A stretch of DNA of 64,000 bases from Methylibium sp. (GCF_013817345.1 NZ_JACDCW010000001.1:52744-116743); one strand, 5' to 3'; positions 34,859 to 46,053 are shown, counted from the first letter of the stretch. Numbers and translations are program-made. The notes: generated by a model from the sequence alone, not told the origin.

Positions 34859-34864
34859 GGTGTA
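34859..34864 (-). promoter_or_regulatory. -10-like hexamer before the PHA-system gene
   Basis: The minus strand reads TGC-TACACC, then CTAG-containing 6 nt, then ATG. The extended -10 form and the 6-nt gap match other proposed leaderless starts in this window. Confidence 0.35.
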
Positions 34865-34902
34865 GCAAGACGCGTGCGCTGAACACCGAGGCCGTAAGCG
34901 TC

Positions 34903-35826
34903 TCACCCGGTGAGCCGGCTCACGCCCGGCAGCTGGCAGGCGTAGATGGCATTGCGCAGCGCGGCGATGGCCTCATAGCGTGTGAAGCTGCGTCGCCAGA
35001 CGAGCACCACGCGGCGCGTCGGCACGGGCGCGGCGAAGGGTACATAGCTCATGTGCTGCTGCTGGCCGCTGGCCATCGAAAGCTGCGGCACGACCGTGAT
35101 GCCCATGCCGGAAGCCACCATGTACTTGATGGTCTCCAGCGAGGAGCCCTCGAAGCTCTTGCGGATGCCCTCGGCGTCGCTGGCGAAGCGCGCGTATTCC
35201 GGGCAGACCTCGAGCACGTGGTCGCGAAAGCAGTGGCCGGTGCCGAGCAGCAGCATGGTCTCCTTCTTCAGCTCCTCGGACGAGATGCTGTCGCGCCGGG
35301 CCAGAGGATGGCTGTCGGGCACCGCCACCACGAAGGGCTCGTCGTAGAGCGGCGCGATGGCCAGTCCGGCGTCGGGAAAGGGCTCGGCCAGGATGGCGGC
35401 ATCCAGCTCGCCGGCACGCAGCATCTCCAGCAGCTTGACGGTGAAGTTCTCTTGCAGCACCAGCGGCATCTGCGGGAACAGCTCGATCGCCTGCTTGACC
35501 AGATCGGGCAACAGGTAGGGCCCGATCGTGTAAATGATGCCGAGCCGCAGCGGCCCGGCCAGCGGGTCCTTGCCGCGCTTGGCGATCTCGCGGATGGCCT
35601 GCGACTGCTCGAGCACCGACTGCGCCTGACGCACGATCTCCTCGCCCAGCGGCGTGACCGAAACCTCCGAACTGCCGCGCTCGAACAGCTTGACCTCGAG
35701 CTCGTCTTCCAGCTTCTTGATCGCCACCGACAGGGTGGGCTGCGACACGAAACAGGCCTCGGCCGCCCGGCCGAAATGCCGCTCGCGCGCGACGGCGACG
35801 ATGTAGCGCAGCTCGGTCAAGGTCAT
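34903..35826 (-). CDS. oxyR: Hydrogen-peroxide-sensing LysR regulator OxyR
   Basis: This 307-residue LysR-type regulator has a winged helix-turn-helix at residues 1-60 (FGRAAEACFVSQPTLSVAIKKLEDELEVKLFERG). The redox pair falls at Cys199 and Cys208 in GTGHCFRDHVLEVCPE, exactly the E. coli OxyR positions. Disulfide formation by peroxide converts it into an activator. The likely regulon includes katG and dps in the same block. It lies 114 bp downstream of recG on the minus strand, an oxyR-recG neighbourhood common in Burkholderiales. A T-N11-A autoregulatory site was not identified with confidence. Confidence 0.97.
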   Translation of the reverse strand: MTLTELRYIVAVARERHFGRAAEACFVSQPTLSVAIKKLEDELEVKLFERGSSEVSVTPLGEEIVRQAQSVLEQSQAIREIAKRGKDPLAGPLRLGIIYTIGPYLLPDLVKQAIELFPQMPLVLQENFTVKLLEMLRAGELDAAILAEPFPDAGLAIAPLYDEPFVVAVPDSHPLARRDSISSEELKKETMLLLGTGHCFRDHVLEVCPEYARFASDAEGIRKSFEGSSLETIKYMVASGMGITVVPQLSMASGQQQHMSYVPFAAPVPTRRVVLVWRRSFTRYEAIAALRNAIYACQLPGVSRLTG

Positions 35827-35940
35827 GAAGCAGGATATCGCAGCCGATCGCGATGCGATTCGCGCGAGAAGGGCGGCAGCGAAGGTTTGCTTCGCTCTCT
35901 CCCCGCGCGCTCATGGGAGACGGAGCAAGCGACAACGCTC

Positions 35941-38274
35941 CTAAGCCTTCAGGTAGTCGGCCTTGCCGCCGAGCCACCGCTCCACGTGCGCCCGAGCCGC
36001 GCCCGGGTGGTTCGCGAGGAGGCCCGGCGCCATCGCACGGGCGTGCGCGAGCAGCACGTCGTCCTCGTTGAGGTCGGCGAAACGCAACAGCGCCGCGCCG
36101 CTTTGCCGCGCGCCCATGAACTCACCCGGGCCGCGGATGTCGAGGTCGCGGCGGGCGATCTCGAAACCGTCGTTGGTTTCGGACATGGCCTTCAGGCGAG
36201 CCCGGCCGGTGTCCGACAGCGGCGGGGTGTAGAGCAGCACGCACACGCTGGCCGCGCTGCCGCGGCCGACGCGCCCGCGCAGCTGGTGGAGCTGCGACAG
36301 GCCGAAGCGCTCGGCATGTTCGATGACCATCAGGCTGGCGCCCGGCACATCGACGCCGACTTCGATCACGGTGGTCGAGACCAGGACCGCCATGTGGCCG
36401 CCGGTGAAGCCTTCCATCACCGCCGCCTTCTCGGCGGCCCCCATGCGCCCGTGCAGCAGGCCGACCGCGCTTTCGGGCAGCGCAGCGGCGAGCTGGGCGT
36501 GCGTCGCGGTGGCGTTCTTCAGATCCAGCGTTTCAGATTCCTCGATCAGCGGGCAGACCCAGTACACCTGCCGCCCGCTCGCCACCGCTTCGCGCACGCG
36601 GGCGATCACGTCGTCGCGGCGGGTGTCGGCGAAGAGTTTGGTGACGATGGGCGTGCGGCCCGGCGGCAGCTCGTCGAGGGTGCTGACGTCAAGGTCCGCA
36701 AAGTAGGTCATCGACAGCGTGCGCGGGATCGGCGTGGCCGACATCATGAGCAGGTGCGGTTCGAGCGCGGGGGAAGCCCCGGCTTGTTCGACGAGTTTTT
36801 GCCGCAAGGCGAGCCGCTGCGCCACGCCGAAGCGGTGCTGCTCGTCGATGATGGCCAGGCCCAGGCGCTGGAACACCACGCGGTCCTGGATGACGGCGTG
36901 CGTGCCCACCACCAGCCGCGCACTGCCGTCGGCCACGCTCGCCATCATCTGCGCGCGCGCCTTGCCCTTTTGGCCGCCGGTGAGCCAGGCCACGCCCACG
37001 CCCAGCGGCTCGAGCCAGCCGACGAGCTTGCGGAAGTGCTGGTCGGCCAGGATCTCGGTGGGCGCCATTAGCGCGCATTGCCAGCCGGCATCGATCGCGA
37101 TCGTCGCGGCCAGCGCGGCCACCACCGTCTTGCCGGAGCCCACGTCGCCCTGAAGCAGCCGGTGCGTCGGTTGGGGCCGGGCCAGGTCGTGCGCAATTTC
37201 CTCGGCGACGCGGCGCTGTGCGGCCGTTAGCTGAAAGGGCAGCGCGGCGAGCAAGCGCTCATGCAGGCCCCGAGCGCCATCGGGCGACGCGGGGTCAGCG
37301 GGCACCGCGGCGCGAGGGGCCGGTGTGCGAAGCGCCGGCGCACGCAGGGCGGCGCGTTCTCGTTGAGCCTGCAAGCGCGAGAGCTGCTGCGCCAGCAACT
37401 CGTCGAATTTCAGCCGCTGCCAGGCTGGATGACTGCGGTCTTCGAGTGCACCCAGCGGCACTTCGGGCGCCGGCTGGTGCAGGAACTCGAGCGCCTCCTT
37501 CAGCGGCGGCAGGCCTCGCGGGACGCAGCCCGACGGCAGCAGCTCGGCAAGCGGCGCCCGCTGCAACGCCGACGCGACGGCCTTGCGCAGGTAGGCCTGA
37601 GGAAGCTGCGCGCTGGTCGGATAGACCGGCGTGAGCGCCGTCGCCAGCGGCGTCTCGCCCGTCACCGGCTTGAAACTGGGATGGACCATTTCGCGACCGA
37701 GAAAGCCGCCGCGCAGCTCGCCGCGCACCCGCACGCACGCGCCGACGGCGAGCGCCTTCTGGTGCGACGGGTAGAAGTGCAGGAAGCGCAGCAGCAGCTC
37801 GCCGCTGCCGTCGTCGATATGCACCAGCAGTTGTCGGCGTGCGCGCTGCTCGATGCGGCTGCCGGTGACGACGCCCTCGATCTGCACCGTCTGGCCGTCG
37901 CGTGCATCGGCCAGGCGGCTGATCCTGGTTTCGTCCTCATAGCGCAGCGGCAGGTGCAGCGCCAGGTCGATGTCGCGCACGAGGCCGAGCTTTTCGAGCG
38001 CGCGGGCCGGGCCGGACTTGGGGGCGGTCTGGCTTGCCGGTTTCGTCGCGATTTGCTTGGGGCTCTTCGCACGGACCGCGCGGTGTTCGGAGGCGGTGGC
38101 TGCAGCGCTCGTGCCGGCCGGCCCGGCCTCGGGTGAGGCTGTCGCGGTTGCGGTCGCGGCCGCGGCCGCGACCGTGGTCGCAGTCGCAGTCGCAGTCGCT
38201 TCAGCGCTGCGCGCTGCAACCGGGCCGGTCGCAGCGCGGGCAGCGGTCACGGCGTCGTGGCGGGACTCGGGCAT
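35941..38274 (-). CDS. recG: ATP-dependent DNA helicase RecG
   Basis: This 777-residue RecG remodels stalled forks and branch-migrates Holliday junctions. The N-terminal wedge (OB-fold) region follows residue 90 (GPARALEKLGLVRDIDLALHLPLRYEDETRI). The helicase motifs are RLLQGDVGSGKTVVAALA (I), IIDEQHRFGVAQR (DEQH, II), LLMMSATPIPRTL (III) and QLRGRVGRG (VI). It is longer than usual (about 690) because of a 90-residue Ala/Thr-rich N-terminal extension encoded by hexanucleotide repeats and a short insert near residue 330. It diverges from queA across 50 bp. CAGAAT lies 6 nt before its ATG. Confidence 0.95.
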   Translation of the reverse strand: MPESRHDAVTAARAATGPVAARSAEATATATATTVAAAAATATATASPEAGPAGTSAAATASEHRAVRAKSPKQIATKPASQTAPKSGPARALEKLGLVRDIDLALHLPLRYEDETRISRLADARDGQTVQIEGVVTGSRIEQRARRQLLVHIDDGSGELLLRFLHFYPSHQKALAVGACVRVRGELRGGFLGREMVHPSFKPVTGETPLATALTPVYPTSAQLPQAYLRKAVASALQRAPLAELLPSGCVPRGLPPLKEALEFLHQPAPEVPLGALEDRSHPAWQRLKFDELLAQQLSRLQAQRERAALRAPALRTPAPRAAVPADPASPDGARGLHERLLAALPFQLTAAQRRVAEEIAHDLARPQPTHRLLQGDVGSGKTVVAALAATIAIDAGWQCALMAPTEILADQHFRKLVGWLEPLGVGVAWLTGGQKGKARAQMMASVADGSARLVVGTHAVIQDRVVFQRLGLAIIDEQHRFGVAQRLALRQKLVEQAGASPALEPHLLMMSATPIPRTLSMTYFADLDVSTLDELPPGRTPIVTKLFADTRRDDVIARVREAVASGRQVYWVCPLIEESETLDLKNATATHAQLAAALPESAVGLLHGRMGAAEKAAVMEGFTGGHMAVLVSTTVIEVGVDVPGASLMVIEHAERFGLSQLHQLRGRVGRGSAASVCVLLYTPPLSDTGRARLKAMSETNDGFEIARRDLDIRGPGEFMGARQSGAALLRFADLNEDDVLLAHARAMAPGLLANHPGAARAHVERWLGGKADYLKA
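38138..38200. repeat. Degenerate hexanucleotide tandem repeat in the 5' end of recG
   Basis: About ten imperfect copies of GTCGCR (plus strand; CGACYG-type on the coding strand) encode the Ala/Thr/Val low-complexity run at about residues 25-46 of RecG. Three consecutive identical GTCGCA units occur at 38178-38195. Copy-number change would keep the reading frame. Confidence 0.7.
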
Positions 38275-38280
38275 GGAACA

Positions 38281-38286
38281 ATTCTG
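38281..38286 (-). promoter_or_regulatory. -10-like hexamer before recG
   Basis: The minus strand CAGAAT is followed by 6 nt and then the recG ATG; no Shine-Dalgarno sequence. One of the weaker examples of the leaderless-type spacing. Confidence 0.3.
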
Positions 38287-38324
38287 CCCCTTGCTCCCCT
38301 CAGGCCGGTCCAGCCTGAACGCCC

Positions 38325-40621
<2,297 letters not shown>

Positions 40622-40642
40622 GCAGCCCTCGCTGGCTCGACG

Positions 40643-41308
40643 CTACCAATAAGCCCAGTGCCCGCCGCCTACGACCCAGATGCCCAGCACGCCGTTGGTC
40701 ACCGCGTGCGCAATCACCGGCGCCCACAGCGAGCCGGTGCGCCGGTAGAGCCAGGCATAGGCGAGCCCGGCGATGACCGCGGCCAGCCATTCGGTGTGCG
40801 CGAGGGTGAAGACGAAGGTGGAGAGCAGCACCGCCTTCAAGCCGACCGTGCGCGGATCGACCTTCAGGAAATCGACGCGCTCGAGCCAGCGCATGAGGTA
40901 GCTGCGCCAGAACAGCTCTTCCATCACCGGCACGATCAGCGCCGCACCGAGCCAGCGCACGGCGATCAGTCCCCACTGCAGGTCGCCGTTGTCGTCGACC
41001 GGGTGAAACACGGCGCTGGGCACGCCGATGCGCATCCACGGCTCGTCGAGTGCGACCCACAGCCAGCACACCGCCAGGCCCACGGCGACGGCCAGCGCCG
41101 TATCGCGAAGCTTCGGCCAGGCGGCCAGTTCGACGTATTCGCGGCAGAACCACAGCAGCAATGCGCCGGCCGCGCCGGCCTGCAGCGCATAGAGCCAGCG
41201 CGGATCGATGCCGAAGGGCGCGCTGCCCTCGGGCAGCAGGCCGCGCAGTGCCAGCAGCACGATGAAAACGCCAAAGGGCAGCACGCGGATCAACGCGGCC
41301 CGGTCCAT
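40643..41308 (-). CDS. CAAX prenyl protease-related (CPBP) membrane protein, PEP-CTERM-associated type
   Basis: This 221-residue membrane protein of the CPBP/Abi intramembrane protease superfamily has the diagnostic Glu-Glu motif VPVMEELFWRSYLMRWLE and the later FVFTLAHTEWLAAVIAGLAYAWLYRRTGSLWAPVIAHAVTNGV, with catalytic-type His residues. It resembles the CAAX prenyl protease-related family that co-occurs with exosortase and PEP-CTERM systems, and a PEP-CTERM protein is encoded at 56.7-57.7 kb. The ATG at 41308 is preferred because GGGAGGA lies 4 nt upstream; ATG 41320 is possible. Six to eight membrane segments. Substrate unknown. Confidence 0.85.
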   Translation of the reverse strand: MDRAALIRVLPFGVFIVLLALRGLLPEGSAPFGIDPRWLYALQAGAAGALLLWFCREYVELAAWPKLRDTALAVAVGLAVCWLWVALDEPWMRIGVPSAVFHPVDDNGDLQWGLIAVRWLGAALIVPVMEELFWRSYLMRWLERVDFLKVDPRTVGLKAVLLSTFVFTLAHTEWLAAVIAGLAYAWLYRRTGSLWAPVIAHAVTNGVLGIWVVGGGHWAYW

Positions 41309-41400
41309 CAGTCCTCCCATTCGGGATGCTCCAGTAAGTGGTGTAACGGCGCCGCGAGTGTCCGCTGAGCGCTCGCCGGCCGGCAAGCGATGCCGTACGC

Positions 41401-41497
41401 CGGCTCGCGGGGGGCTTGACTCGACGTGGCCCTTGCGGCCAATTCCGGCGGACGGGGGGTTCGCTGCGCAACGGCTGCCGCGTCCGGCCTCGCGAGC
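41401..41497. repeat. Dispersed intergenic repeat, copy C (diverged)
   Basis: The core GCGCAACGGCTGCCGCGTCC (41466-41485) matches copies A and B. CGGCTCGCGGGGGGCTTGAC at 41401-41420 resembles CGGCTCGCGGGTGCCTTGAC of copy B, but the two parts are separated by about 45 bp here. It lies immediately after the stop of the LplT/PlsC gene. Confidence 0.5.
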
Positions 41498-41507
41498 GAG
41501 TTCTCGC

Positions 41508-43418
41508 TCAGGCAAGCAACGCTTGCACTCGTTGCTGCAACAAGGCGGGCGTCACCTCGGCGGGCAACAGCGGCGCGCCGGCGCGCAGGCCCACGCGGCT
41601 CCACACGCCACGGCGAAACGGCCTCGACATCGCGGCGCCGTCGCGGCGCGAGAAGAACGAGCCCCAGAGGTTGTGCAGCGCCAGCGGCACCACGGGCACC
41701 GGCCGGCGCTGCAGGATCTTGATCACGCCGGCCTTGAAGGGCTGCAAGCTGCCGTCGTGCGTGAGGCCGCCTTCCGGAAAGATGCACACCAGTTCGCCTT
41801 CGGCCAGCGCACGGTCCACCTCGGCGAATGCGCGCTCATAGATTTGCGGATGCTCGGACCGGGGAGCCACGGGAATCGCGCCGGCCAGGCGGAACAGCCA
41901 GCCGAGCACCGGGGTGGCGAAGATCCGGTGATTCATGACGAAGCGGATCGGCCGCGGGCTCGCCGCCATAAGCAGGATCGGGTCGACGAAGCTCACGTGG
42001 TTGCACACGAGCAGCGCTGCACCCGTGGTCGGGATGTGCTCGTCGCCGCGAACGCGAAAGCGGTACATCAACCGCGCCACGAGCAGGGCCGTGAAGCGCA
42101 ACAGGTACTCGGGCACCAGCAGGAAGACGTAGGCGGCGACCAGCGCGTTGAGGATGCCGGTGACGAGGAAGATTTCCGGCACCGTGAAGCCGGCAATCAG
42201 CAGCCCGCCGGCCATGACAGCGCTCACGATCATGAAAAGGGCATTGAGGATGTTGTTGGCCGCGATGATGCGTGCGCGGTGGGTGGCCTGCGAGCGCGAC
42301 TGGACCAGCGCGTACATCGGCACGCTGTACAAGCCAGCGAACAGCGCCAGCAGCGCCAGATCGACCATCACCCGCCAGCGGCCGGGCTGCTGCACGAACT
42401 CGCCGATGCCCGTCAGCGCCACCGGCGGCGCACCGCGCGAGGAAAAGTAGAGGTCGATCGCGAACACGCTCATGCCGATCGCGCCGAAGGGCACCAGGCC
42501 GATCTCCACATGCCGGCGGCTCAGCTTCTCGCACAGCAGCGCGCCCGTGCCGATGCCGATGGAAAACACCACCAGCAGCAGCGAGGCGACTCGTTCGTCG
42601 CCGCCCAGGACTTCCTTGGCGAAGGCCGGGAACAGGCTCAGGAACACCGCGCCGAAGAACCACATCCACGAAATGCCGAGCATCGAGCGGAACACCGTCA
42701 GGTTGCCGTGCGCGAGCTTCAGATTGCGCCAGGTTTCACTGACCGGGTTCCAGTTGATGACGAGCTGCGGCGCGGTGGCGGGCGAATGCGGCACGGACTG
42801 CGCGGTGAGGCGGCCCAGCACCGCCAGCGCGAGGCAGGCGAAGGCGACCCAGTGCCGGCCGACCTCGGGCACCGAGATGAGCAGGCCGCCCGCCACGTTG
42901 CCGAGGAGGATGGCGACGAAGGTGCCCATCTCCACCATGCCGTTGCCCCCCGTCAACTCCCGCTCGCCCAGGTGCTGCGGAAGGTAGGCGTACTTGACCG
43001 GGCCGAACAGGGTCGCTTGCACCCCCATGAGGAAGATGCAGGCCAGGAGCAACGGGACGTTCTGCCACAGGAGGCCCAGCGTGGCGAGAGCCATGATGGC
43101 GATCTCCAGGCTCGTGGTGAAGCGCATCAGGCGCGACTTCTCGAACTTGTCGGCCAGCTGCCCGCAGGTGGCCGAGAACAGCAGGAAGGGCAGGATGAAG
43201 AGTGCACCGATCACCACGCCGGCCTGTGCCGGCGGCAGCCAGGCGAGCTGCAGCTGGTAGGTCACCAGCACCGTCAGGGCGAACTTGAACAGGTTGTCGT
43301 TGCCGGCGCCCAGGAACTGGGTCCAGAAGAAGGGCGCGAAGCGGCGCTGGGTGAGCAGCGAGAACTGGTTCGCACGCTCGTGGAGCGCGGGGTCGGCGCG
43401 GGGAGGGGCAAGGCTCAC
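41508..43418 (-). CDS. MFS lysophospholipid transporter-like / 1-acylglycerol-3-phosphate acyltransferase fusion
   Basis: This 636-residue fusion has residues 1-430 as a major-facilitator transporter resembling LplT (FFWTQFLGAGNDNLFKFALTVLV at the N-terminus, GPVKYAYLPQHL). Residues about 440-636 are a PlsC/LPLAT acyltransferase with motif I NHVSFVD, motif III FPEGGLTHDG and the conserved VPVVPLAL. E. coli splits these activities between LplT and Aas, and many proteobacteria have a three-domain form ending in an acyl-ACP synthetase; that ligase domain is missing here. Predicted to flip lysophospholipid across the inner membrane and reacylate it. It is downstream of rlmJ. Confidence 0.92.
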   Translation of the reverse strand: MSLAPPRADPALHERANQFSLLTQRRFAPFFWTQFLGAGNDNLFKFALTVLVTYQLQLAWLPPAQAGVVIGALFILPFLLFSATCGQLADKFEKSRLMRFTTSLEIAIMALATLGLLWQNVPLLLACIFLMGVQATLFGPVKYAYLPQHLGERELTGGNGMVEMGTFVAILLGNVAGGLLISVPEVGRHWVAFACLALAVLGRLTAQSVPHSPATAPQLVINWNPVSETWRNLKLAHGNLTVFRSMLGISWMWFFGAVFLSLFPAFAKEVLGGDERVASLLLVVFSIGIGTGALLCEKLSRRHVEIGLVPFGAIGMSVFAIDLYFSSRGAPPVALTGIGEFVQQPGRWRVMVDLALLALFAGLYSVPMYALVQSRSQATHRARIIAANNILNALFMIVSAVMAGGLLIAGFTVPEIFLVTGILNALVAAYVFLLVPEYLLRFTALLVARLMYRFRVRGDEHIPTTGAALLVCNHVSFVDPILLMAASPRPIRFVMNHRIFATPVLGWLFRLAGAIPVAPRSEHPQIYERAFAEVDRALAEGELVCIFPEGGLTHDGSLQPFKAGVIKILQRRPVPVVPLALHNLWGSFFSRRDGAAMSRPFRRGVWSRVGLRAGAPLLPAEVTPALLQQRVQALLA

Positions 43419-43481
43419 AAGGGGGCTTTGGTTGCGCGCGAGTGTCGCGCAAGCGCCCGCATCTTCTGCTCGACGCAGCGC

Positions 43482-44336
43482 TCAGACCGCCTTGTGTTGC
43501 AGGAGCTGGCTGGCGCCCTCGTACTGCCCCAGCGTCTTCGCCAGATAGGGCAGGCTGTCCTTCAACGCGGCGTGCAGCGTCCAAGGCGCGTTGATCACGA
43601 ACACCCCGCTGCCGGCCAGCCCGAAGCCGAGCCGGTCGAGCGGCTGCACCGTGAGCCGGGCGTGCAGCCAACTGCGCGTCTTCACCTCCTGAGCGAGCGA
43701 CTGCAGCCGCTTGGGCAGTTGCGCCGATTCGAGCCGGTTGATCTGCGGATACCAGACCACCACCACGCATTCGGCGAAACGCTGCAGCGCCTCGCGCACG
43801 GCGGCCACCACCCGGCCGTAATCGGCCTTGAGCTCGTAGGACGGGTCCATCAGCACCACCGCGCGCCGCGAGGGCGGCGGCAATTGCGCCTTCAGGCCCT
43901 CGAAGCCGTCCTCGTGGTGCACCTCGGTGTTGGGCCCGGCCGACTGGTGCGAGGCAAGGATGCGCACGTCGGCCGGGTGCAGCTCGAACAGCCGCAGCCG
44001 GTCCTGCGGGCGGAGCAGCGCGCGCGCGATCTCAGGCGAGCCCGGGTAGCGGCCGAGCCCGCCTTCGGGGTTGAAGGCGCGCACCAGCGCCACGTAATCA
44101 GCCACCGCTTCGGGCAGGTCATCACGCTCCATCAGCCGCGCGATGCCGTGCTCGAACTCACCCTTTTTCTTCGCCTCGGGGCTTGCGAGCGAATAGCCGC
44201 CGGCGCCGGCATGGGTGTCGATCAGCCAGTAAGGCTTGTCCTTTTGCCCCATGTGGCGCAGCACCTGTGCGAGCACGGTGTGCTTGAGGACGTCGGCGTG
44301 GTTGCCCGCGTGAAAGGCGTGTCGGTAGGCAAGCAT
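43482..44336 (-). CDS. rlmJ: 23S rRNA (adenine2030-N6)-methyltransferase RlmJ
   Basis: This 284-residue RlmJ methylates A2030 of 23S rRNA. Family signatures: MLAYRHAFHAGNHADVLKH at the N-terminus, YWLIDTHAGAGGYSL, FNPEGGLGRYPGSPEIA, VVLMDPSYELKADY (DPPY-type catalytic motif written DPSY) and VVVVWYPQ. The ATG has no ribosome site but lies 6 nt after GACAAT, a leaderless-type arrangement. It is 63 bp upstream of the LplT/PlsC fusion. Confidence 0.96.
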   Translation of the reverse strand: MLAYRHAFHAGNHADVLKHTVLAQVLRHMGQKDKPYWLIDTHAGAGGYSLASPEAKKKGEFEHGIARLMERDDLPEAVADYVALVRAFNPEGGLGRYPGSPEIARALLRPQDRLRLFELHPADVRILASHQSAGPNTEVHHEDGFEGLKAQLPPPSRRAVVLMDPSYELKADYGRVVAAVREALQRFAECVVVVWYPQINRLESAQLPKRLQSLAQEVKTRSWLHARLTVQPLDRLGFGLAGSGVFVINAPWTLHAALKDSLPYLAKTLGQYEGASQLLQHKAV

Positions 44337-44342
44337 GGCGCG

Positions 44343-44348
44343 ATTGTC
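44343..44348 (-). promoter_or_regulatory. -10-like hexamer before rlmJ
   Basis: The minus strand reads GCGACAAT, then CGCGCC, then ATG. The hexamer GACAAT matches that before tgt and the UPF0149 gene. No Shine-Dalgarno sequence. Confidence 0.45.
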
Positions 44349-44504
44349 GCGTGCGCTCGGAGCGGTGGGCGCCGCAGGGACGACGGTCGGCGCGAGGGCT
44401 GACCGCGGCGCTCGCTGGCGGCCGATGGCAGGGGCTCGCCATCGCGGGCATCGAGCCGCCCCCGCGAGGGTTGTGGCGCGCGGTCCGAAGACGAAGGCGC
44501 GGGC

Positions 44505-45374
44505 TCAGCGCGCCGGCGCGAAGCGCTCGGCCAGCCCTTCGCAGGGATCGGGGCGCTGCAGCGCGGGCGTGACCCAGATCTCGTCGAAGCCGGCGGCGGC
44601 GGCGCCCTCGGGCTTTCCGGCCGCCAGGCCCAGCGCATGCACGCGCAAGCCGGGCGCCTGCGCGCGGAGGTGCTCAGGCACGCCCCGGGTCTTGTCGACG
44701 TGGTTGGCGCCGGCCACCAGCATCACCACACCGCTTGACTTCGCCTGCGCCGCCAGTGCGGTGGCCATCGCGCGGTCGCGGCCGATCTGCACCCGCGTCA
44801 TGCCCGGCAGCTGCGACGCCGGCAGGAGGCCGCAATGCCCGTCGCGCACGTCGGTGAGCAGGCGCTCGCGCAGGGCGTCGTTCACCTCGGTGTCGAGCCG
44901 CTCATCACGCATGACCTCGCGCAGCGAGCTGCGCGCCAGGTTGGCGCCGATCACCGGCACCCCGGCGCGCACGGCGGCCATCACGATCGGCCCGTAAGCG
45001 GCCCAGGGCCAGCCGCGCTCGTCCCAGGCGAGTGCGGCGCGCATCCGTGCTTCGTCCGCATCGTGGCGCAGGGCCGCGGTGCTGCGGCCCTGCTCGGCCA
45101 TCTCGAGCACGACGGCGATGAGGCGGCCCTGTGTTGCTAGGCGCTCCACCACTTGTGCGGCGAGGCGCTGGTGCTCGGCCGCATCGTGCTGCTCGCCGAT
45201 CAGCAGCACCTCGGCGGCAGGCCAGCCGGCGCGCAAGGCGCCAGGCCCTGCCGTGCTGGCGGGCACCCGCACGCTCGGCTCGGCCGCGCCCCCGGGCGCC
45301 GGTGGCGCGACGCAGGCTACCGCGGCAAGCGCCAGCGACAAAGGGACGGCGAAGGCACGCGGCGGTGCTCTCAT
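44505..45374 (-). CDS. ChaN-family (haem-binding/uptake) lipoprotein
   Basis: This 289-residue protein of the ChaN/DUF399 family is related to Campylobacter ChaN, an iron- or haem-associated lipoprotein. Its signal peptide (AFAVPLSLALAAVACV) has a weak lipobox with Cys at about residue 21. Conserved segments: EVLLIGEQHDAAEHQRLAAQVVERL, VVLEMAEQGRSTAAL, ERGWPWAAYGPIVMAAV, GHCGLLP and VVMLVAGANHVDKTRGVPEHL. The start ATG at 45374 overlaps the stop of the upstream MOSC gene (ATGA), so the two are translationally coupled; the frame continues upstream only as an antisense-type extension. Confidence 0.88.
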   Translation of the reverse strand: MRAPPRAFAVPLSLALAAVACVAPPAPGGAAEPSVRVPASTAGPGALRAGWPAAEVLLIGEQHDAAEHQRLAAQVVERLATQGRLIAVVLEMAEQGRSTAALRHDADEARMRAALAWDERGWPWAAYGPIVMAAVRAGVPVIGANLARSSLREVMRDERLDTEVNDALRERLLTDVRDGHCGLLPASQLPGMTRVQIGRDRAMATALAAQAKSSGVVMLVAGANHVDKTRGVPEHLRAQAPGLRVHALGLAAGKPEGAAAAGFDEIWVTPALQRPDPCEGLAERFAPAR

Positions 45375-45955
45375 CGGTGCTTGGCCCTGACCGAGCGGAA
45401 CAGCTCGGGGATGCCCACCTCGCGCGGACCGGGTGCCAGCTCGAAAGCTTCGCCGGCAGCAATCGTGCCGGGTGTGCGCACGGCCAGATAGAAGCCGCAG
45501 TAGCCCGACTGCACCATCAGTTTGCTCGCTTGCCCGAGGCCCATCACCGCATTGAACTTGAAGCAAGGCTGGCGCGGACCCGCCACGGCCAGTTCGCAGT
45601 GCGCGAACTTCAGCACGTCGCCGATCCAGACCTGGTTCTCGAGCAGGCCTTCGAGTGTCAAGTTCTCGCCGAAGAAGCCGGCGGGCAGTTCGGCGTCCCA
45701 GGTCGCCAGCCCGGCTTGTGCACGCACGGTCTGCCAGACGCGGTAGTGCTCGCTGGGATAGGCGTACACCGCCTTGTCCAGGCCGCCGTGCAGGCTGGGG
45801 TCGGCCTGTTCATCGCCGGCCAGGCCGAGCGGGCGGACCTCGACGTCTCCGGCGACGCCACGCTTGTGGATGCCGCTGAGCACTTCGCGGCTGCCGATGC
45901 GCAACGGCTGCGCCATGGCGACGTTCACGCTGAGCAAGCGCGGCGCCGCCGTCAT
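45371..45955 (-). CDS. MOSC-domain protein (YiiM family)
   Basis: This 194-residue protein has a single MOSC (molybdenum cofactor sulfurase C-terminal) beta-barrel: GDEQADPSLHGGLDKAVYAYPSEHY, FGENLTLEGLLENQVWIGDVLKF and the conserved Cys in GPRQPCFKF. It resembles E. coli YiiM, which reduces N-hydroxylated compounds with bound molybdenum cofactor. The downstream ChaN gene overlaps its stop. An orphan tungstate/molybdate-type binding protein gene lies 98 bp upstream on the same strand, which suggests a molybdenum theme. Confidence 0.9.
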   Translation of the reverse strand: MTAAPRLLSVNVAMAQPLRIGSREVLSGIHKRGVAGDVEVRPLGLAGDEQADPSLHGGLDKAVYAYPSEHYRVWQTVRAQAGLATWDAELPAGFFGENLTLEGLLENQVWIGDVLKFAHCELAVAGPRQPCFKFNAVMGLGQASKLMVQSGYCGFYLAVRTPGTIAAGEAFELAPGPREVGIPELFRSVRAKHR

Positions 45956-46053
45956 GGCGCAGCGCCCGTGGGCGCATGCGGGGCGCTCGATGCGTTCGTG
46001 GCGGCAGTGTTCATCGCGGCTGGCTCCAGGGGCGGTGCCGCGCGGCGGCCCGC

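Noticed and set aside
35830..35870. Blocks GATA, CGAT, CGAT spaced 11 bp upstream of oxyR as an OxyR autoregulatory site
   Set aside because: Blocks match the ATAG/CTAT consensus too poorly to support a call.
41208..44402. Open plus-strand frame of more than 1000 codons antisense to the CAAX-related, LplT/PlsC and rlmJ genes
   Set aside because: The translation is rich in Arg, Gln, His and Gly with no domain, and each underlying minus-strand gene has clear family motifs. It is a high-GC coding shadow.
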